Below are positions 53,864-64,000 of a DNA stretch of 64,000 nt, one piece after another. Origin of the DNA: Cyanophora paradoxa (lineage: Eukaryota; Glaucocystophyceae; Cyanophorales; Cyanophoraceae). The notes under the pieces were generated by a model. That model worked only from the letters and a program-made list of their open reading frames with translations. It searched no databases and was not told where the DNA came from. The stretch lies in NCBI GenBank assembly GCA_004431415.1, contig QPMI01000260.1, forward strand, positions 32,759 to 96,758. Direction: 5' to 3'. The translations under genes were made by a program, and so were the position numbers. Numbering within the stretch: position 1 is the first letter of the stretch; each line of letters opens with the position of its first letter.

Positions 53864-55486
53864 CTAGAGGCCGTCGGTGCTGGTGAGCTGGCCGTCCTGC
53901 TCGGGCCGCAGGAGCGAGAGGGCCTCCTCGGGCAGGCTCGCCTGCCCCGCCCCCGCCCCCGCCTCAGCCCCGCGCCCCCGCCCCGCGGCGCCCGGGGGCG
54001 GGGCGGGCGCGCCTTCATGTGGTGCGTCTGGTTGACGGTCTCGACCTCGACGAGGCCGGTGGCCCCGAAGCGCACCACGCTGATCCCCCCGTTCCCCTGC
54101 AGCAGCTGCCGGTACCCGTTGGGGCCCACCCCCAGCGCCGTCGACACCATCGCCTTGTTCACGGCGTTGTGCGCCACCACCTGCACCCCGGCCCCCTCAG
54201 CGCCGGCGGGGGCGGGGCGGGGCGGGGCGGGGCGGGGCGGGGCGGGCCAAGACGGTGCGGGCGTCGGTGGCGAGGATCTGGTTCCAGGCGCGGAGGGCCT
54301 GGTGCCACATGTCGACGACGGGGCGCCGGCCCCCGAGCGAGAGGGCCACGGGGTCCCGCGACCACTGCCCGTACAGCTCCGGGCTCCGCTGCTTCACCTC
54401 CTCCTTCGTCAGACCCTCCCACTCCCGCAGGTCGATCTCCCGCAGCTCTCCGCTCAGCTGCATCGCGAACGCCCCACACAGGAACGGCCCCTGCGCCCCC
54501 TCGCTCGAGCTCTCCTGTGGCGGCGGGGCGAGGCGGGGCGGGGCGGGGCGGCGGGGCCGGGGCGGACCTCGCCGAGGTTGGAGGTGGCGAGGGCGTGGCG
54601 GGAGCGGGCGGCCTTCTCCTCGGATGCCCAGAGGGTGTGGCGGGCGAGGGCAGCCTCCGCCGTCTGCCGCGCCCGCTGCAGCGGGCTGCAGAACACCACG
54701 TCGAAGTCGATCTCCCTGCCCCCCGCCCGTCGCCCCACGGATGACCTGGAGCACCGGATGGCGCCGCAGGACGCACCGGATGGCCTCGCCGACGAGCATC
54801 GCCTGGAGGCGGCCCTTGTCGGTGAGGACGCTGTGGTCGCTCCGCCCCTGGATCTTGTTCAGCTTGTTCCACGAGCTCTGCCCGTGCCGCACCAGGTACA
54901 CCACCTTCTCGTGCGCCGGCTTCACCTGCGCCCCACCCGCTCCCAGCTCGCCCCCTTGCAACTTGGCCAGGAGCGCCCGGTCGGCGGCCGGCGCCTGGGG
55001 GAGCGCACGGGGCGGCCGGAGGCGTCGCGAGAAGACCAGAGCATGATATGCTGCCGCACGGTGTTGCCGGGGTAGATGAGGCTCTCCCCGCCCGCTGCCG
55101 CCGCCTCGAAGGGGTCTCGCAGCTCGAAAGCCGCCTCCTCTGCGCTACACACCGCCGACCTAACCGGAACATGCTTCATTGGAGCGCCGCGTCTGGTCTC
55201 ACAGCGCGTGCACGATGACGCCCAGCCCCGGCAGTCGCTGGGCTGGATCCACACAGACGCATGCTTACCACTCAAAGCGCCGAGTCGCGGTCGGCGCAGA
55301 AGTGCGCGCGATCCGTCTTCGTCCGAACGCCTCGCTGCTGCTTGCTGTGCACGCGTCGGGGCGCGCGAAGGTGGTTCTGTACGGGCGAGGGCGCGACTCA
55401 GATAAGCTGGCGACTCAGGGCGCAGACGCGCACCGAAGGCCACCTCGACGCTGCGACGTGCTGCCGAAGAAGACCGCAAACGCCAT
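53864..55486 (-). CDS. 2-carboxy-D-arabinitol-1-phosphatase-like histidine phosphatase
   Basis: The catalytic core shows KVVYLVRHGQSSWN (phospho-His RHG motif), IQGRSDHSVLTDKGRLQA, DVVFCSPLQRARQTAE, ELREIDLREWEGLTKEE (acid residue), ELYGQWSRDPVALSLGG and VQVVAHNAVNKAMVSTALG (second His) followed by YRQLLQGNGGISVVRF. The block from YGQW to GNGGIS is like plant plastid CA1Pase-type proteins, which remove the phosphate of a Rubisco inhibitor; other phosphoglycerate-mutase-like roles remain possible. The C-terminus, after a last intron, is ASLPEEALSLLRPEQDGQL, stop 53866-53864. The 5' part, with ATG 55486 (MAFAVFFGSTSQ) and an Arg/Ala-rich stretch, may be a plastid targeting region, but its splicing is unresolved. 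Confidence 0.82.
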
Positions 55487-56030
55487 TTCGTCGCCAGGAC
55501 CGTATATACGTAGCCAGAATCCCAGCCCGGCCTGCCCAGCCCCAGCAGCCCCGCCTCAGCCCCTGACAGCCCCCTGTCAGCGGCAGTCAGCGGCCAGCGG
55601 CTGTCAGCGGCAGTCAGGCTGAGTCAGCCCGAAAGGGGGGTACAGTTATGGCGCATGCTTTCGGGCTCCCGGCGATCCCTGCGCATGCGGACCGATCGGG
55701 CATCGTATACGTGTGCAGAAGCTCCGCAGCGCAACCGTCGCTGCCTTCTAGCCGGCAGCTAAGAAGGGCGGGCCGTCGATTCTTCGGCAGTGCGTCCGCA
55801 GTGCTGGGCAATGCAGAGAGAAGAGTCTCCGGATCAGACTGTGCGGATCCGCACATCTTCGGATCCGCACATCCACCCCGACTCCGTGCGCGTGATCTGG
55901 CTCGCTCGCGCGCCGTTTAGCTGAAGATCTACCGCAATCTGTACGCGCAGACGCTGGCGCAGCGCGCGCTGCCGCGGACTCGCCGGCTCCCGCGCAAGCG
56001 GAACCGGCGCAGAGAGGAAAGGCGATCAAC
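55487..56030. promoter_or_regulatory. Divergent region CA1P-like / ABC-F
   Basis: Upstream of the ABC-F core there is a plus-strand open segment 55648-55920 starting MAHAFGLPAIPAHADR and rich in Ser/Arg/Ala. It could be a first exon with a targeting peptide for the ABC-F protein, spliced to the in-frame DSPAPAQAEPAQRGKAIN that precedes ATG 56031. A short repeat CAGTCAGCGGC is found near 55575-55620. Confidence 0.4.
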
Positions 56031-58743
56031 ATGCTCCACGTGGACGGCCTCGTGAAGACGTACGACGGGGAGCGCTTGGTGCTTGACAACGTGTCCTTCT
56101 CCCTCAACCGCGGTCAGAAGGTGGCGCTCGTGGGGATTAATGGAAGGCACGTACGCGTGAAACGCTCTTGATGCTTGGCGCACCGGAGTCGCGTGCTGAC
56201 TGTGCGGGGCGAGCAGCGGAAAGTCGACCCTCTTCAGGGCGATCAGTGGGCGGGAGAAGCTCGACTCGGGGCGCATCACGTGGAGGAGCAACACGTCGGT
56301 CGGGATCATGGCGCAGGTGCGCGCTGCCTCCGGGGCGGGGCGCGCGGCGCCTGCGGGGCGAGCGGCGCCTGTGGGGCGAGAGGGCGGGCGGGGCGCAGGA
56401 GGACGAGATGGAGGCGTCGCTCTCGGTGTTCAAGACGCTCTTCGAGGCACCGAGCGAGGCGGTGCGCGCGGTGAAGGAGCTCCTGGAGCTGCTGGAGCGG
56501 CAGGAGGCCGGCGAGGGCGTCGCCGCGGAGCGCCTCTCGGGGGCGGCGGAGCGGGTGACGCAGCTGGGGGCGTGGGACCTGGAGGGGCGCGTCAAGGCCG
56601 TCCTCCACGCCCTCGGCTTCGACGCCGCCCGCCTCGACGACCCCGTCTCCTCCCTCTCCGGCGGCCTCCGCCGCCGCCTCGCCCTCGCGCGCGGTCCGCC
56701 CCGCCCCGCCCGGGGCCGCGCGGGGGTGCGGGGGCGGGTGGTGAGGGGCGGGGCCAGTGCTGGTGCAGGAGCCGGAGGTGATGCTCCTCGACGAGCCCAC
56801 GAACCATCTCGACGCAGACGTGCCCCGCCATCCGCACCGCTCCGCCCCGCTCTGCTCCGCCCCGCGCCCACGCCCCGCAGATGTGCGCCTGGCTCGAGCG
56901 CTACCTCCTCGGCAAGCCCTCCCTCACCGTCCTCCTCGGTGCCGCGCCCACCCCCGCCCACCCCGCGGCGGCGTGTCGGGGGCGTGAGCGGGGCGCAGTG
57001 ACGCACGACCGGCTGTTTTTGGAGCGCATCACCTCCGAGATCCTCGAGCTCGATAGGGGTACAGCTTCCAGCTGCCTGCTGATGCTCGTTTCTCGTCCAG
57101 ATCTGCGCAAGCGATGCTTACCACTGAACCAGGGCAACTGCATCAATACCGCGGCAACTATGCGTACTTTTTGGAGCGGAAGGCGGAGCGGGAGGCGGCG
57201 GAGGCGCGGGAGGGGCGGCTGCTGCAGGCCCGCATCCGCAAGGAGCTCGAGTGGGTGCGGCGGCAGCCCAAGGCGCGCTCCACCAAGAGCAAGTCCCGCC
57301 TCGTGCCCCTGCCCCACCCCCCCGTCCCCGCCCTGCGCGGTGACGCGCGCCAGGACGCCTTCTACGCCCTCACGGAGCGCGCCGCCAAGGAGGCGCCCAA
57401 GGCCCGCCCCCGCCCGCGCCGGCGCCGGCGGGGGGCGGGGGTTGAGGCGGGAGGGGGGCGGGGCAGGCGAAGTTCGAGCTGGCGGTGGAGGCGGGGCGCC
57501 TCGGCGGCAAGGTCCTCGAGCTCCGCTCCGTCTCCAAGAGGCGCGCCCCGCCCCGCCCCGCCCCGCCCGCCGCGACCCGCCGCAGCGTCGCCGGCCGGTG
57601 CCTGCTGGACGGCTTCTCGTACGAGTTCCGGGCAGGGGAGCGGGTGGGGATCGTGGGGAAGAACGGGGCGGGCAAGTCGACGTTCCTGAACCTCCTCGCG
57701 GGGGCCCTCGCGCCGGACGCGGGGGAGGTGGAGGCGGGGGCAAGGACGCGGGTCGGGTACTTCCGGCAGGAGGGCCTGGAGCTGCCGCCGGCCCTCCGCG
57801 ACAAGCGCCTCATCGAGGTCGTCAAGGACTTCGGCGAGCGCATCACCCTCCCCGGCAACCGCGTCCGCGCCCCGGCCCCGCCCCGGCCCCGCCCCCCGCC
57901 CCCCCCGCCCCTCACCCCGCGCCGCGCCCCGCAGGAGGTCACGGCCTCGCAGCTGCTGGAGATGTTCCAGTTCTCTGCCGCGCAGCAGTACAGCGCCGTC
58001 TCGCGCCTCTCGGGCGGCGAGCGCAAGCGCCTCTTCCTCCTCACCATCCTGATTTCGAACCCCAACTTCCTCATTTTCGACGAACCGACGAACGACCTGG
58101 ACCTCGTGACGCTGGGCGTCCTCGAGAGCTTCCTCCTCGACTTCCCCGGCTGCATCGTCATCGTCTCCCACGAGTGCCCCCGCCCCGCCCCGCCCGCCGC
58201 GCCGCCCCGGACGGGGGTGACGGGGGCGGGCGTGGGCAGCCGCTTCTTCATGGACCGGCTGGTGGACCACCTCTTCGTCTTCGAGGGCGACGGCACCGTC
58301 TTGGACTTCAACGGCAAGTACCGCGACTACCTCGACTGGCGCGACGCCCGCGCCGCCCACGCACGCGCCGCCGCCGCCCCGCCCCCGTCCGCCCCCGCCC
58401 GCACGCCGCCGGGCGCCGCTGACGGGTGGCGGGCAGGTGGCGGGGCGGGCGGGGCGGGCGGGCGGGCGGGGCGGGCGGGGCGGGGCGCGGGGCGGGGCGG
58501 GAGAAGAAGAAGCTCTCGTACAACGAGCAGCGCGAGTACGAGTCGCTCGAGGGCCGCATCGCCGCGCTGGAGGCGGAGCGGGAGGAGACGGCGGCGCGCC
58601 TCGCCAAGACGGCGCCGAGCGCGTGGGACGAGGTCGCCGAGCTCTCCGCCCGCCTCGACGCCCTCGCCGCCGAGATCGACGCCAAGTCCGAGCGCTGGCT
58701 CGAGCTCGCCGAGCTCGCCGAGCGCCTCGCCGCGCCCACTTGA
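56031..58743 (+). CDS. ABCF: ABC-F family ATPase (Uup/ABCF type)
   Basis: Two ABC ATPase domains and no membrane segments. NBD1: MLHVDGLVKTYDGERLVLDN, Walker A GINGS/GKSTLF restored by removing a GC-AG intron (56147-56216), signature SSLSGGLRRRLALA, Walker B EVMLLDEPTNHLDA, switch VTHDRLFLERI. The linker is charged (YAYFLERKAEREAAE). NBD2: GKNGAGKSTFLNLLAG, SRLSGGERKRLFLL, FLIFDEPTNDLDLVTL, VIVSHE. A C-terminal coiled coil (LSYNEQREYESLEGRIAALE onward) as in Uup proteins ends at TGA 58741-58743. ABC-F proteins act on ribosomes, for instance by freeing stalled complexes. Presence of a Uup-type tail suggests a bacterial/plastid-type member; location is not proven. An upstream targeting exon is possible. 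Confidence 0.94.
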
Positions 58744-59665
58744 GCCCCCCGGCCCCCGCCGCCCCGCCCCTCTCCCCCCCATCGCTTCAAGCATCAGTCT
58801 GGCTTATAATTAGCTTAAGCTTGCATGCGCACTTGCAGTTGAGACTCCGGATCCCGATCTCTAATGCCATCCATGTGTTGCAGTACTAGTGCCACGGTGG
58901 GTGAGACTTCATGGTGCATGCGCAGCTATAGCTATAGCTACTAGCTCAGCGGCTAGCTGCGTATGCTCATGATCATGATAATGAGACGAGCTGCAGTACA
59001 CCGCGGCTCAGCGGCTGGCCCGCAGCCCCGGGCCCGGCCCTTAAGCTTCAAAAGGCCGCGGGCGTCAAGGGGCTTCCCGGAGTCCTGCAAATTGCAATTG
59101 TAGCTGAATTCAAATGATTCAATGATTAGATTTTAAATTTGACTTCAAGCCTTGAAGGCTTCCGAAGTCCAAAGCCTTCGAATTCGAAGGACCGTCGGAC
59201 CCGGGAAACAGTCGACGTCACTGAGAGTCGGAGTGTGAGGCTCTCAGAGTCTCATCAGACTCTGAGAGAGTCTAGGTATCTTACGTAAGGCTCTGATCAT
59301 GACTCCCCGGGAGTCCAGTGAGCGCGCACATGCACGTGCACGTGAAAGTCACGTTGAAGCCCGCTCTCACTGAGTCAGGTCTGGCAGAATTTGAATTCGA
59401 AGCCTCACTGAGTCATGATCATCATCAGCTCAGCGCGCGGCTGCCCCGTGCGCGTGGAAAGCCTGAAAGCCTGAAGCCTTCGTGGGCAGCTAGCGAGCCG
59501 CGATCATGCCATGATGCTCGACGATCATCATGCACACATGTATATATGCCAGAAAATGGCAGCCTCTGGGTTCACCGTATTCTGAATGGCTTTGGGGGTT
59601 GCGAGGCGGGAGGGGAGGACAGGGCGGGGCAGGGGGGGGCGGGGGGGGGGGGGGGGGGGGGCCTC
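58744..59665. other. Convergent spacer ABC-F / GCN5, palindromic island
   Basis: No gene is supported. The stretch is AT-richer with repeated GCTATAGCTAT, TTCAAGCCTTGAAGGCTTC-like inverted words and a perfect hairpin at 59241-59268. A G-run of more than 20 (59640-59660) ends five bases from the GCN5 stop codon. Confidence 0.5.
59241..59268. repeat. Perfect 12-bp hairpin
   Basis: CTCTCAGAGTCT, loop CATC, then AGACTCTGAGAG. Lying between two convergent genes it could act in 3' end formation, but nothing shows that it does. Confidence 0.9.
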
Positions 59666-62154
59666 CTAGACAGCCCAGAAGTCGGCCCAGAGGCGGTCGA
59701 AGAACTTGTTGAGCTCGTCGGCGCACTTGTAGTAGCGCGTGCCCTCCGCGTTGAACGTCCGGCAGTTGTTGAACATCAGCTGCATGTCCTCCCAGAACGC
59801 CTCCCGCGTCGTGTACGCCTCCTTCCCGATCTTCTCCTCCATCGTCTGCAGGTCTGCCCCCCCGTCTCGGCGCGGGGCGGGGCGGGGCAGGGCCGGGGGC
59901 GGGCGCGCCGATGGCCTGCTTGATGACGTTGTAGTAGTCGGGGACCTCGGCGGGGTCGACGGGCTTGAGGAAGGGCCAGGAGGGCGGCTGGCGGCGGACG
60001 GCCTCGAGGAGGCGGGCGAGGTCCTTCTTGAGGACCCCCGACGCCTTCTCCGACGGCTTCCGCCGGTGCACCCGCGGGATCTGCTCCCCCGCCACCTCCC
60101 CCGCCGTCACCCCCCGCGCCCCGAAGTCCCGCAGCCGCCGGTACACCATCTGCGGCCTCGTCAGGCGCGGCAGCGGGGGGCGGGGGGCGGGGCGGGCGCG
60201 CGGGCCTCCTTCTGGCGCTGGATCATCTCGGTGATGTTGAGGTAGTCGATCTTGGGGTAGAGGTAGCACTGCATCAGCGTCACCCCGCTGTAGTCCTTGA
60301 TGAACCCCGTCAGGTACCGCGCCTGCCCCGCCCCCTCAGGCCCCGCCCCGCCCGCCCCGCCCGGGCCGCGCGGCGGGGCGTGCCTTGTCGAGGGTGATCT
60401 TCTTGGTGAAGGACTGCTTCTCGAAGTAGCCGACGGCGTCGTTGTCGGCGCACGTCACCTGCGCGCCCCGACCCCGCCTTGCACCCCCGTGGGCCCCCCT
60501 GCGGGCGGGGCGGGGGGCGCGGGGCGGACGAGGTACGTCTCCCGCCCGGACGCCTTCACGTGCTCCTTCAGGTGGTTCATCAGCCGCGTCCCGAACCCCT
60601 GCCCCCCGCCTCAGCCCTCCCCGCACGCCCCACCCGCCAGCGCGGGCTGGGACCGGCCTGGACTTGCTCGGAGGTGAGGATGGCGCAGAAGGCGATCTCG
60701 ATGACCATGATGTTCACCTGCCGCCCGCCGCCGTCAGCCGCCCCCGCGCCCCGCCGCCGGCCGCGCCGCGCCGCACGTCGATCTCCGGCCGCATGCGGAA
60801 GACGTGGTGGTTGTTGCTGCTGTCGATCGCCCACGCCTGCTCTGCGCGGGACTCGCCCCAGGCGGCGGCTGGGCGGGGGCGGGGAGGGGGCACCGGAAGG
60901 GGCGGGGTCGACGCAGGTGGGGCGGTACGTGATGCCCCCGATGACGTTGTTGCGCTTGATGATGACGATGGAGTGGTGCATGCTGCGGGCAGTGAGGCAC
61001 TCGCGGGCGGGGAGGGCGGGGCGTCGCGGGCCGGTCGAAGACGAGGCGGAGGATGTACTTGGAGGGCATGTTCGGCAGCTGCTCCTTGAACACGTGCGTC
61101 AGCTCTGCCCCCGCCCCCGAGCCCGTCGCCCCCCGCGCCCCGCGCGGCACCGGCGGCGGCGCGCACGGCCGAGGTGCACGAGGTTCTCGTCCGTGTCGTC
61201 GTTCGTCAGCGCCTGCCGTGCGTCGGACCCCGCCCCGCCGCACCCGCGCCCCCCGCCGCACCCTGAAGGAGATGTCCCCTTTCTCCTCCATCTCCTTGAT
61301 CTTCTGGTCCCTGTTCAACTGCGCCCCGCCCAGTGGGCCCGCGCCCCGACTCTTGGGGCGGCGAGACGATCCAGGAAAGGAGCCAAAAGGAACAAAGTGA
61401 ACGACGAACGCACCCTAGGCAAGCCGCTTTCGTCCTCGCCGGCCGCCGGCTGGTCCTCTTTCCTTGGCGCGGTCGTGGAACCGGCTGGGCGCTGCGCTTT
61501 AGCTACCGCGTGCTATTCGACGCGTGGCGGGCCTGCCGGGCGCACCCGGTCTGCTCGACTTGTTCAGCACTCCATCGCCCTCCTCTGTGGGCCCCAAATG
61601 AGCCCCTGGCGAGCGTAGCAGCTGACCCGTTCGCACCTGCTGGCCTTGACGACTTGTTCATGAGCGAATCGTCTGCCATACCCGCTAATCTTGCCTGGTT
61701 AAACGATGCAAGCCTGCGCGAGGATCGGCGACCGCGAGCATGAGCTTTCGAGCACACGGCTTGACGCGAGGAGAAGGAGAACGTACGCATCCTCGCCCTC
61801 CTCGGCTCCGTCTTCAGATTCGGTGTCCGCCACACCCTCTTGATGTGTTGGAGACCCTACAACTCCCTCGAGGTTCGCGAGCATGTCTTCTGCGGTCGGG
61901 TCTGTAGGGAGCTGGCCTGCCAGAAGGTCCACGGGGTCGCCGGGATCCACGGCCGGCGGCGCCTCATCATCCGACTCCGTGTCATCTCCCGGACCAGCCT
62001 CGCCGAACTCTGCGGCGGAGGACGCGCCGCAGCTCCGCTCAGGACGCGCAGAGGGGAGCGATCCAAGGCGAAGGCGCAGCTTGCCTTCGGTCTTGCTGCG
62101 CTTCGCAGAGGGTTCCTCTAGGTCATCGGGGAGTTCGAGGCCGCCGTCAGCCAT
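59666..62154 (-). CDS. GCN5: GCN5 histone acetyltransferase with bromodomain
   Basis: The GNAT domain is read from exons with [68 protein letters not shown] / [13 protein letters not shown] (acetyl-CoA loop, split by an intron), [17 protein letters not shown] and [14 protein letters not shown]. The bromodomain follows: [20 protein letters not shown] and [16 protein letters not shown] (acetyl-lysine-binding Asn), ending [16 protein letters not shown] 59668-59666. GCN5 is the SAGA/ADA catalytic subunit. The proposed N-terminus, ATG 62154 ([20 protein letters not shown]), is acidic with Ser-Asp/Glu clusters like other GCN5 N-termini; linkage to the catalytic part (first certain residue about 61318) is inferred. 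Confidence 0.94.
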
Positions 62155-62397
62155 CGCCCGCGGCGCCTACCAATCTGGCGAAACAAGCGTATGCCCGGAT
62201 CGCGACCGTGTACGCTCGCGGCTGTGAATGCTTGCAGTGCCTTTGCGTTTGCGCTGCGTCGAGCTGTGCGTGTGAGGACGGCTGGACTGGGGGAAGGAGG
62301 TGGCGGGGGGTAGACTCATGCTCTTGGCGTCGTGCGCTCAAGTGTGCACAGAGAGGCGCTGGGGAAGCGATCGGCAACGCGAGACGCCCGGAAAAAG
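62155..62397. promoter_or_regulatory. 243-bp divergent promoter region GCN5 / glycosyltransferase
   Basis: Separates ATG 62154 (minus) from ATG 62398 (plus). No TATA box or repeat recognised. Confidence 0.45.
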
Positions 62398-64000
62398 ATG
62401 ACCCCCAGCCGCGGGCCGGCGCTGGTCCGAGCCCTGGCTGCCTTGCTGCTGCTGCCCGCGCTGGCCGCCGCGGCGACGGCGATCAACGCGTACGACGTGC
62501 CCCAGCTAATACGCGCCGAGGACATCATCCGTATGCTCCCAGGCTGGGAGGACAAGTCCCCGCCGATCCCGGTGACTTTCCACCCGCGCGTTCCGCCGTT
62601 CGGGGCTACAGCGACGGCGGGGCGCGCAGGTGCTGGGCGTGGTGGCCTATCGGGGCGGGGAGTACCTGCTGAGGTGTGTGCGGAGCATCGACCACCCGGT
62701 GCGACGGCTCGTGCTGCTCATCAACGGGGAGGACGGCGATGTGGCGCGCGCGGTGGAGACGCTGCAAGCGGAGCGGCCGGGGGCCCGCGTGCTGCGGCGG
62801 CCGGAGAACCTCGGTGTCAGCGGGAGCTGGAACGAGATCCTCGAGCAGGAGGGCGCGGACGGGGAGGGGCCCCCCTACTACTGGGTGATGGCCGCCTCGG
62901 ACTCGAAGTTCGCGCCGGGGACGCTGCGGAGGCTGGCGACCATGATGGTGCCGACCACCCGCTGATACCGATGCGGACACCGATGGGCGCCCATGAAGCG
63001 CCTGACGCCGATCACGCCAGGGGGCCCTGGAGGGGGCCGGCATGCGCCCGCCGCACATCGTGCACTTCGCCGACGCGCGGGGCGGCTGCCAGTTCCACAC
63101 GAGCTGGGCCCTCTCTCGCCTCGGGCGCCACGCCCTCGGCACCTTCGACGCCAACTACCACCCGTGAGGGCCCGCCCCGCACCCGCCCTCCAGCCCCGCT
63201 CATCCCTCTCCTCCCAGGTACGGGGGCGAGGACAGCGACTGGGAGCACCGCCGCCGGCTTGCCGGCATCCCGCTGCAGGCGTGCCGAGCGCGAGGCGGGG
63301 CGGGGTCCCGCGCTGACACCCCGCAGGTCTTCGTCGATCTCGTCACCGTCCACGGGCCCGAAGGCGCCGAGACCTACGTGTCTGGTGCCCGGCCCGGCCG
63401 GCCGGCGCCCGACGGGCGGTGACGGGACGCAGGGACGTACACTGCGGAGGGGGCGGTGCAGCGCTCGGCGTTCCGGCGGCAGCAGGCGCGGCAGGAGCAC
63501 ATCGCCTACTTCCTCGCCAAGTGGGGCGACGGGCCCTTCCCCGCCGGCCTGTATGCGAGCCCCTTCGACGACGACGCCGCCGCCCCCGGCGATTGGGCGC
63601 TGCACGCCCCGCGCCGCCGTTACGTCGAGACCGGCTCGGTTCACCTCGACGGCACCCCCCTGCCGCCCGCCATCCCTGCCGACGCCTGGCCGGTCCCCGC
63701 CGCGCCGCGCCCCGCGCCACCCCGCCGCGCCGCTGGGGAGGGGGCCGAGGGGGCGGCAGCACGACGGAGAGGCGCTGTTCGGGGGCGGGGCGGATGAGTG
63801 CGGGGGGGCGGGCCCGGCGGGGGCGCCCCGCGTCCTCTTCGTGCAGGCCTCCGTCGTCGCCGGCTTCTTCCCCCCGCACCACATCCTCTTGTCCGCCCCC
63901 CGCCCCGTGCCGCCCTCGCGGGGGCATGACGCCGGGCAGCTCGGAGCGGGCGCGGGAGCTCGGCGTCTCGGGCGCGCCGGCCTCCTCGTCTGCACGCCGC
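62398..64000 (+). CDS. Glycosyltransferase family 2-like protein, 3' end outside window
   Basis: ATG 62398 begins MTPSRGPALVRALAALLLLPALAAAA, here a clear signal peptide with cleavage near residue 26, so the protein enters the secretory pathway. The GT-A core follows: VLGVVAYRGGEYLLRCVRSI, LVLLINGEDGDVARAVETL, VLRRPENLGVSGSWNEIL and YWVMAASDSKFAPGTLRRL (Asp-x-Asp-like DSK position). Later exons give VHFADARGGCQFHTSWAL, LGTFDANYHP/YGGEDSDWEHRRRL (acidic metal/acceptor site typical for GT2) and HIAYFLAKWGDGPF. The last exon still open at 64000 contains RVLFVQASVVAGFFPPHHIL. Donor and acceptor are unknown; a role in glycoprotein or scale/cell-surface polysaccharide synthesis is inference. Confidence 0.75.
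   Translation, partial: MTPSRGPALVRALAALLLLPALAAAATAINAYDVPQLIRAEDIIRMLPGWEDKSPPIPVTFHPRVPPFGATATAGRAGAGRGGLSGRGVPAEVCAEHRPPGATARAAHQRGGRRCGARGGDAASGAAGGPRAAAAGEPRCQRELERDPRAGGRGRGGAPLLLGDGRLGLEVRAGDAAEAGDHDGADHPLIPMRTPMGAHEAPDADHARGPWRGPACARRTSCTSPTRGAAASSTRAGPSLASGATPSAPSTPTTTREGPPRTRPPAPLIPLLPGTGARTATGSTAAGLPASRCRRAEREAGRGPALTPRRSSSISSPSTGPKAPRPTCLVPGPAGRRPTGGDGTQGRTLRRGRCSARRSGGSRRGRSTSPTSSPSGATGPSPPACMRAPSTTTPPPPAIGRCTPRAAVTSRPARFTSTAPPCRPPSLPTPGRSPPRRAPRHPAAPLGRGPRGRQHDGEALFGGGADECGGAGPAGAPRVLFVQASVVAGFFPPHHILLSAPRPVPPSRGHDAGQLGAGAGARRLGRAGLLVCTP

Noticed and set aside
59631-59661. Long G-run next to the GCN5 stop codon as a functional terminator
   Set aside because: Similar homopolymers occur inside introns (C-run at about 21625) and gaps; nothing links it to termination, and its length may be inexact.
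1321-64000. Many long open frames antisense to or overlapping the named genes
   Set aside because: Extreme GC content removes stop codons in all frames; these frames show only Arg/Pro/Ala-rich low-complexity sequence and no family signature.

Overview
The window is nuclear DNA of a eukaryotic, very GC-rich, intron-dense and gene-dense organism. Nearly every gene is cut by short spliceosomal introns, mostly about 45-100 nt, and many of these can be confirmed because joining the exons restores conserved protein blocks. Flagellar-biology genes (dynein assembly factor DNAAF4, a tubulin-deglutamylase-type carboxypeptidase), a plant-type carboxyarabinitol-phosphatase-like enzyme and a PreP peptidase with a transit-like N-terminus suggest a photosynthetic flagellate alga. 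Frequent GC-AG introns make a haptophyte my best guess, but this is inference; no marker gene settles it.

Layout from left to right (strand in brackets): SERF (+), SMN (+), cytosolic carboxypeptidase CCP1/AGTPBP1 (-), SRP14 (+), UCHL5/UCH37 (-), a hAT-like MITE, PTPA (+), a Fanzor/TnpB-like nuclease gene (-), a repeat-rich gap, a PX-BAR sorting nexin (-), PreP/PITRM1 presequence protease (+), a repeat-rich gap, an unrecognised gene (+), a GDP-fucose transporter-like protein (-), cohesin loader SCC2/NIPBL (+), argininosuccinate lyase (+), an unrecognised acidic protein (-), DNAAF4 (-), a complete-looking tyrosine-recombinase retrotransposon (-), a carboxyarabinitol-1-phosphatase-like enzyme (-), an ABC-F ATPase (+), GCN5 acetyltransferase (-) and a family-2-type glycosyltransferase (+) that runs off the right edge.

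The genes are housekeeping functions without a shared pathway: RNP assembly and protein targeting (SMN, SRP14), ubiquitin and phosphatase control (UCHL5, PTPA), chromatin (SCC2, GCN5), trafficking (SNX, GDP-fucose transporter), cilia (CCP1, DNAAF4), and arginine and organelle metabolism (ASL, PreP). Many lie head to head with very short shared upstream regions (76 bp between SNX and PreP, 147 bp between the transporter and SCC2, 243 bp between GCN5 and the glycosyltransferase), so bidirectional promoters look common.

The most interesting accessory content is (1) the intron-bearing Fanzor-like RNA-guided-nuclease relative at 15142-16213, (2) a PAT/Ngaro-like YR retrotransposon with A1-ORFs-B1-A2-B2 split direct repeats at 47336-53487, sitting 78 bp upstream of DNAAF4, (3) a 642-bp MITE with an 8-bp target duplication inside a divergent promoter, and (4) a patchwork insertion near 16535-16575 built from two segments found elsewhere in the window.
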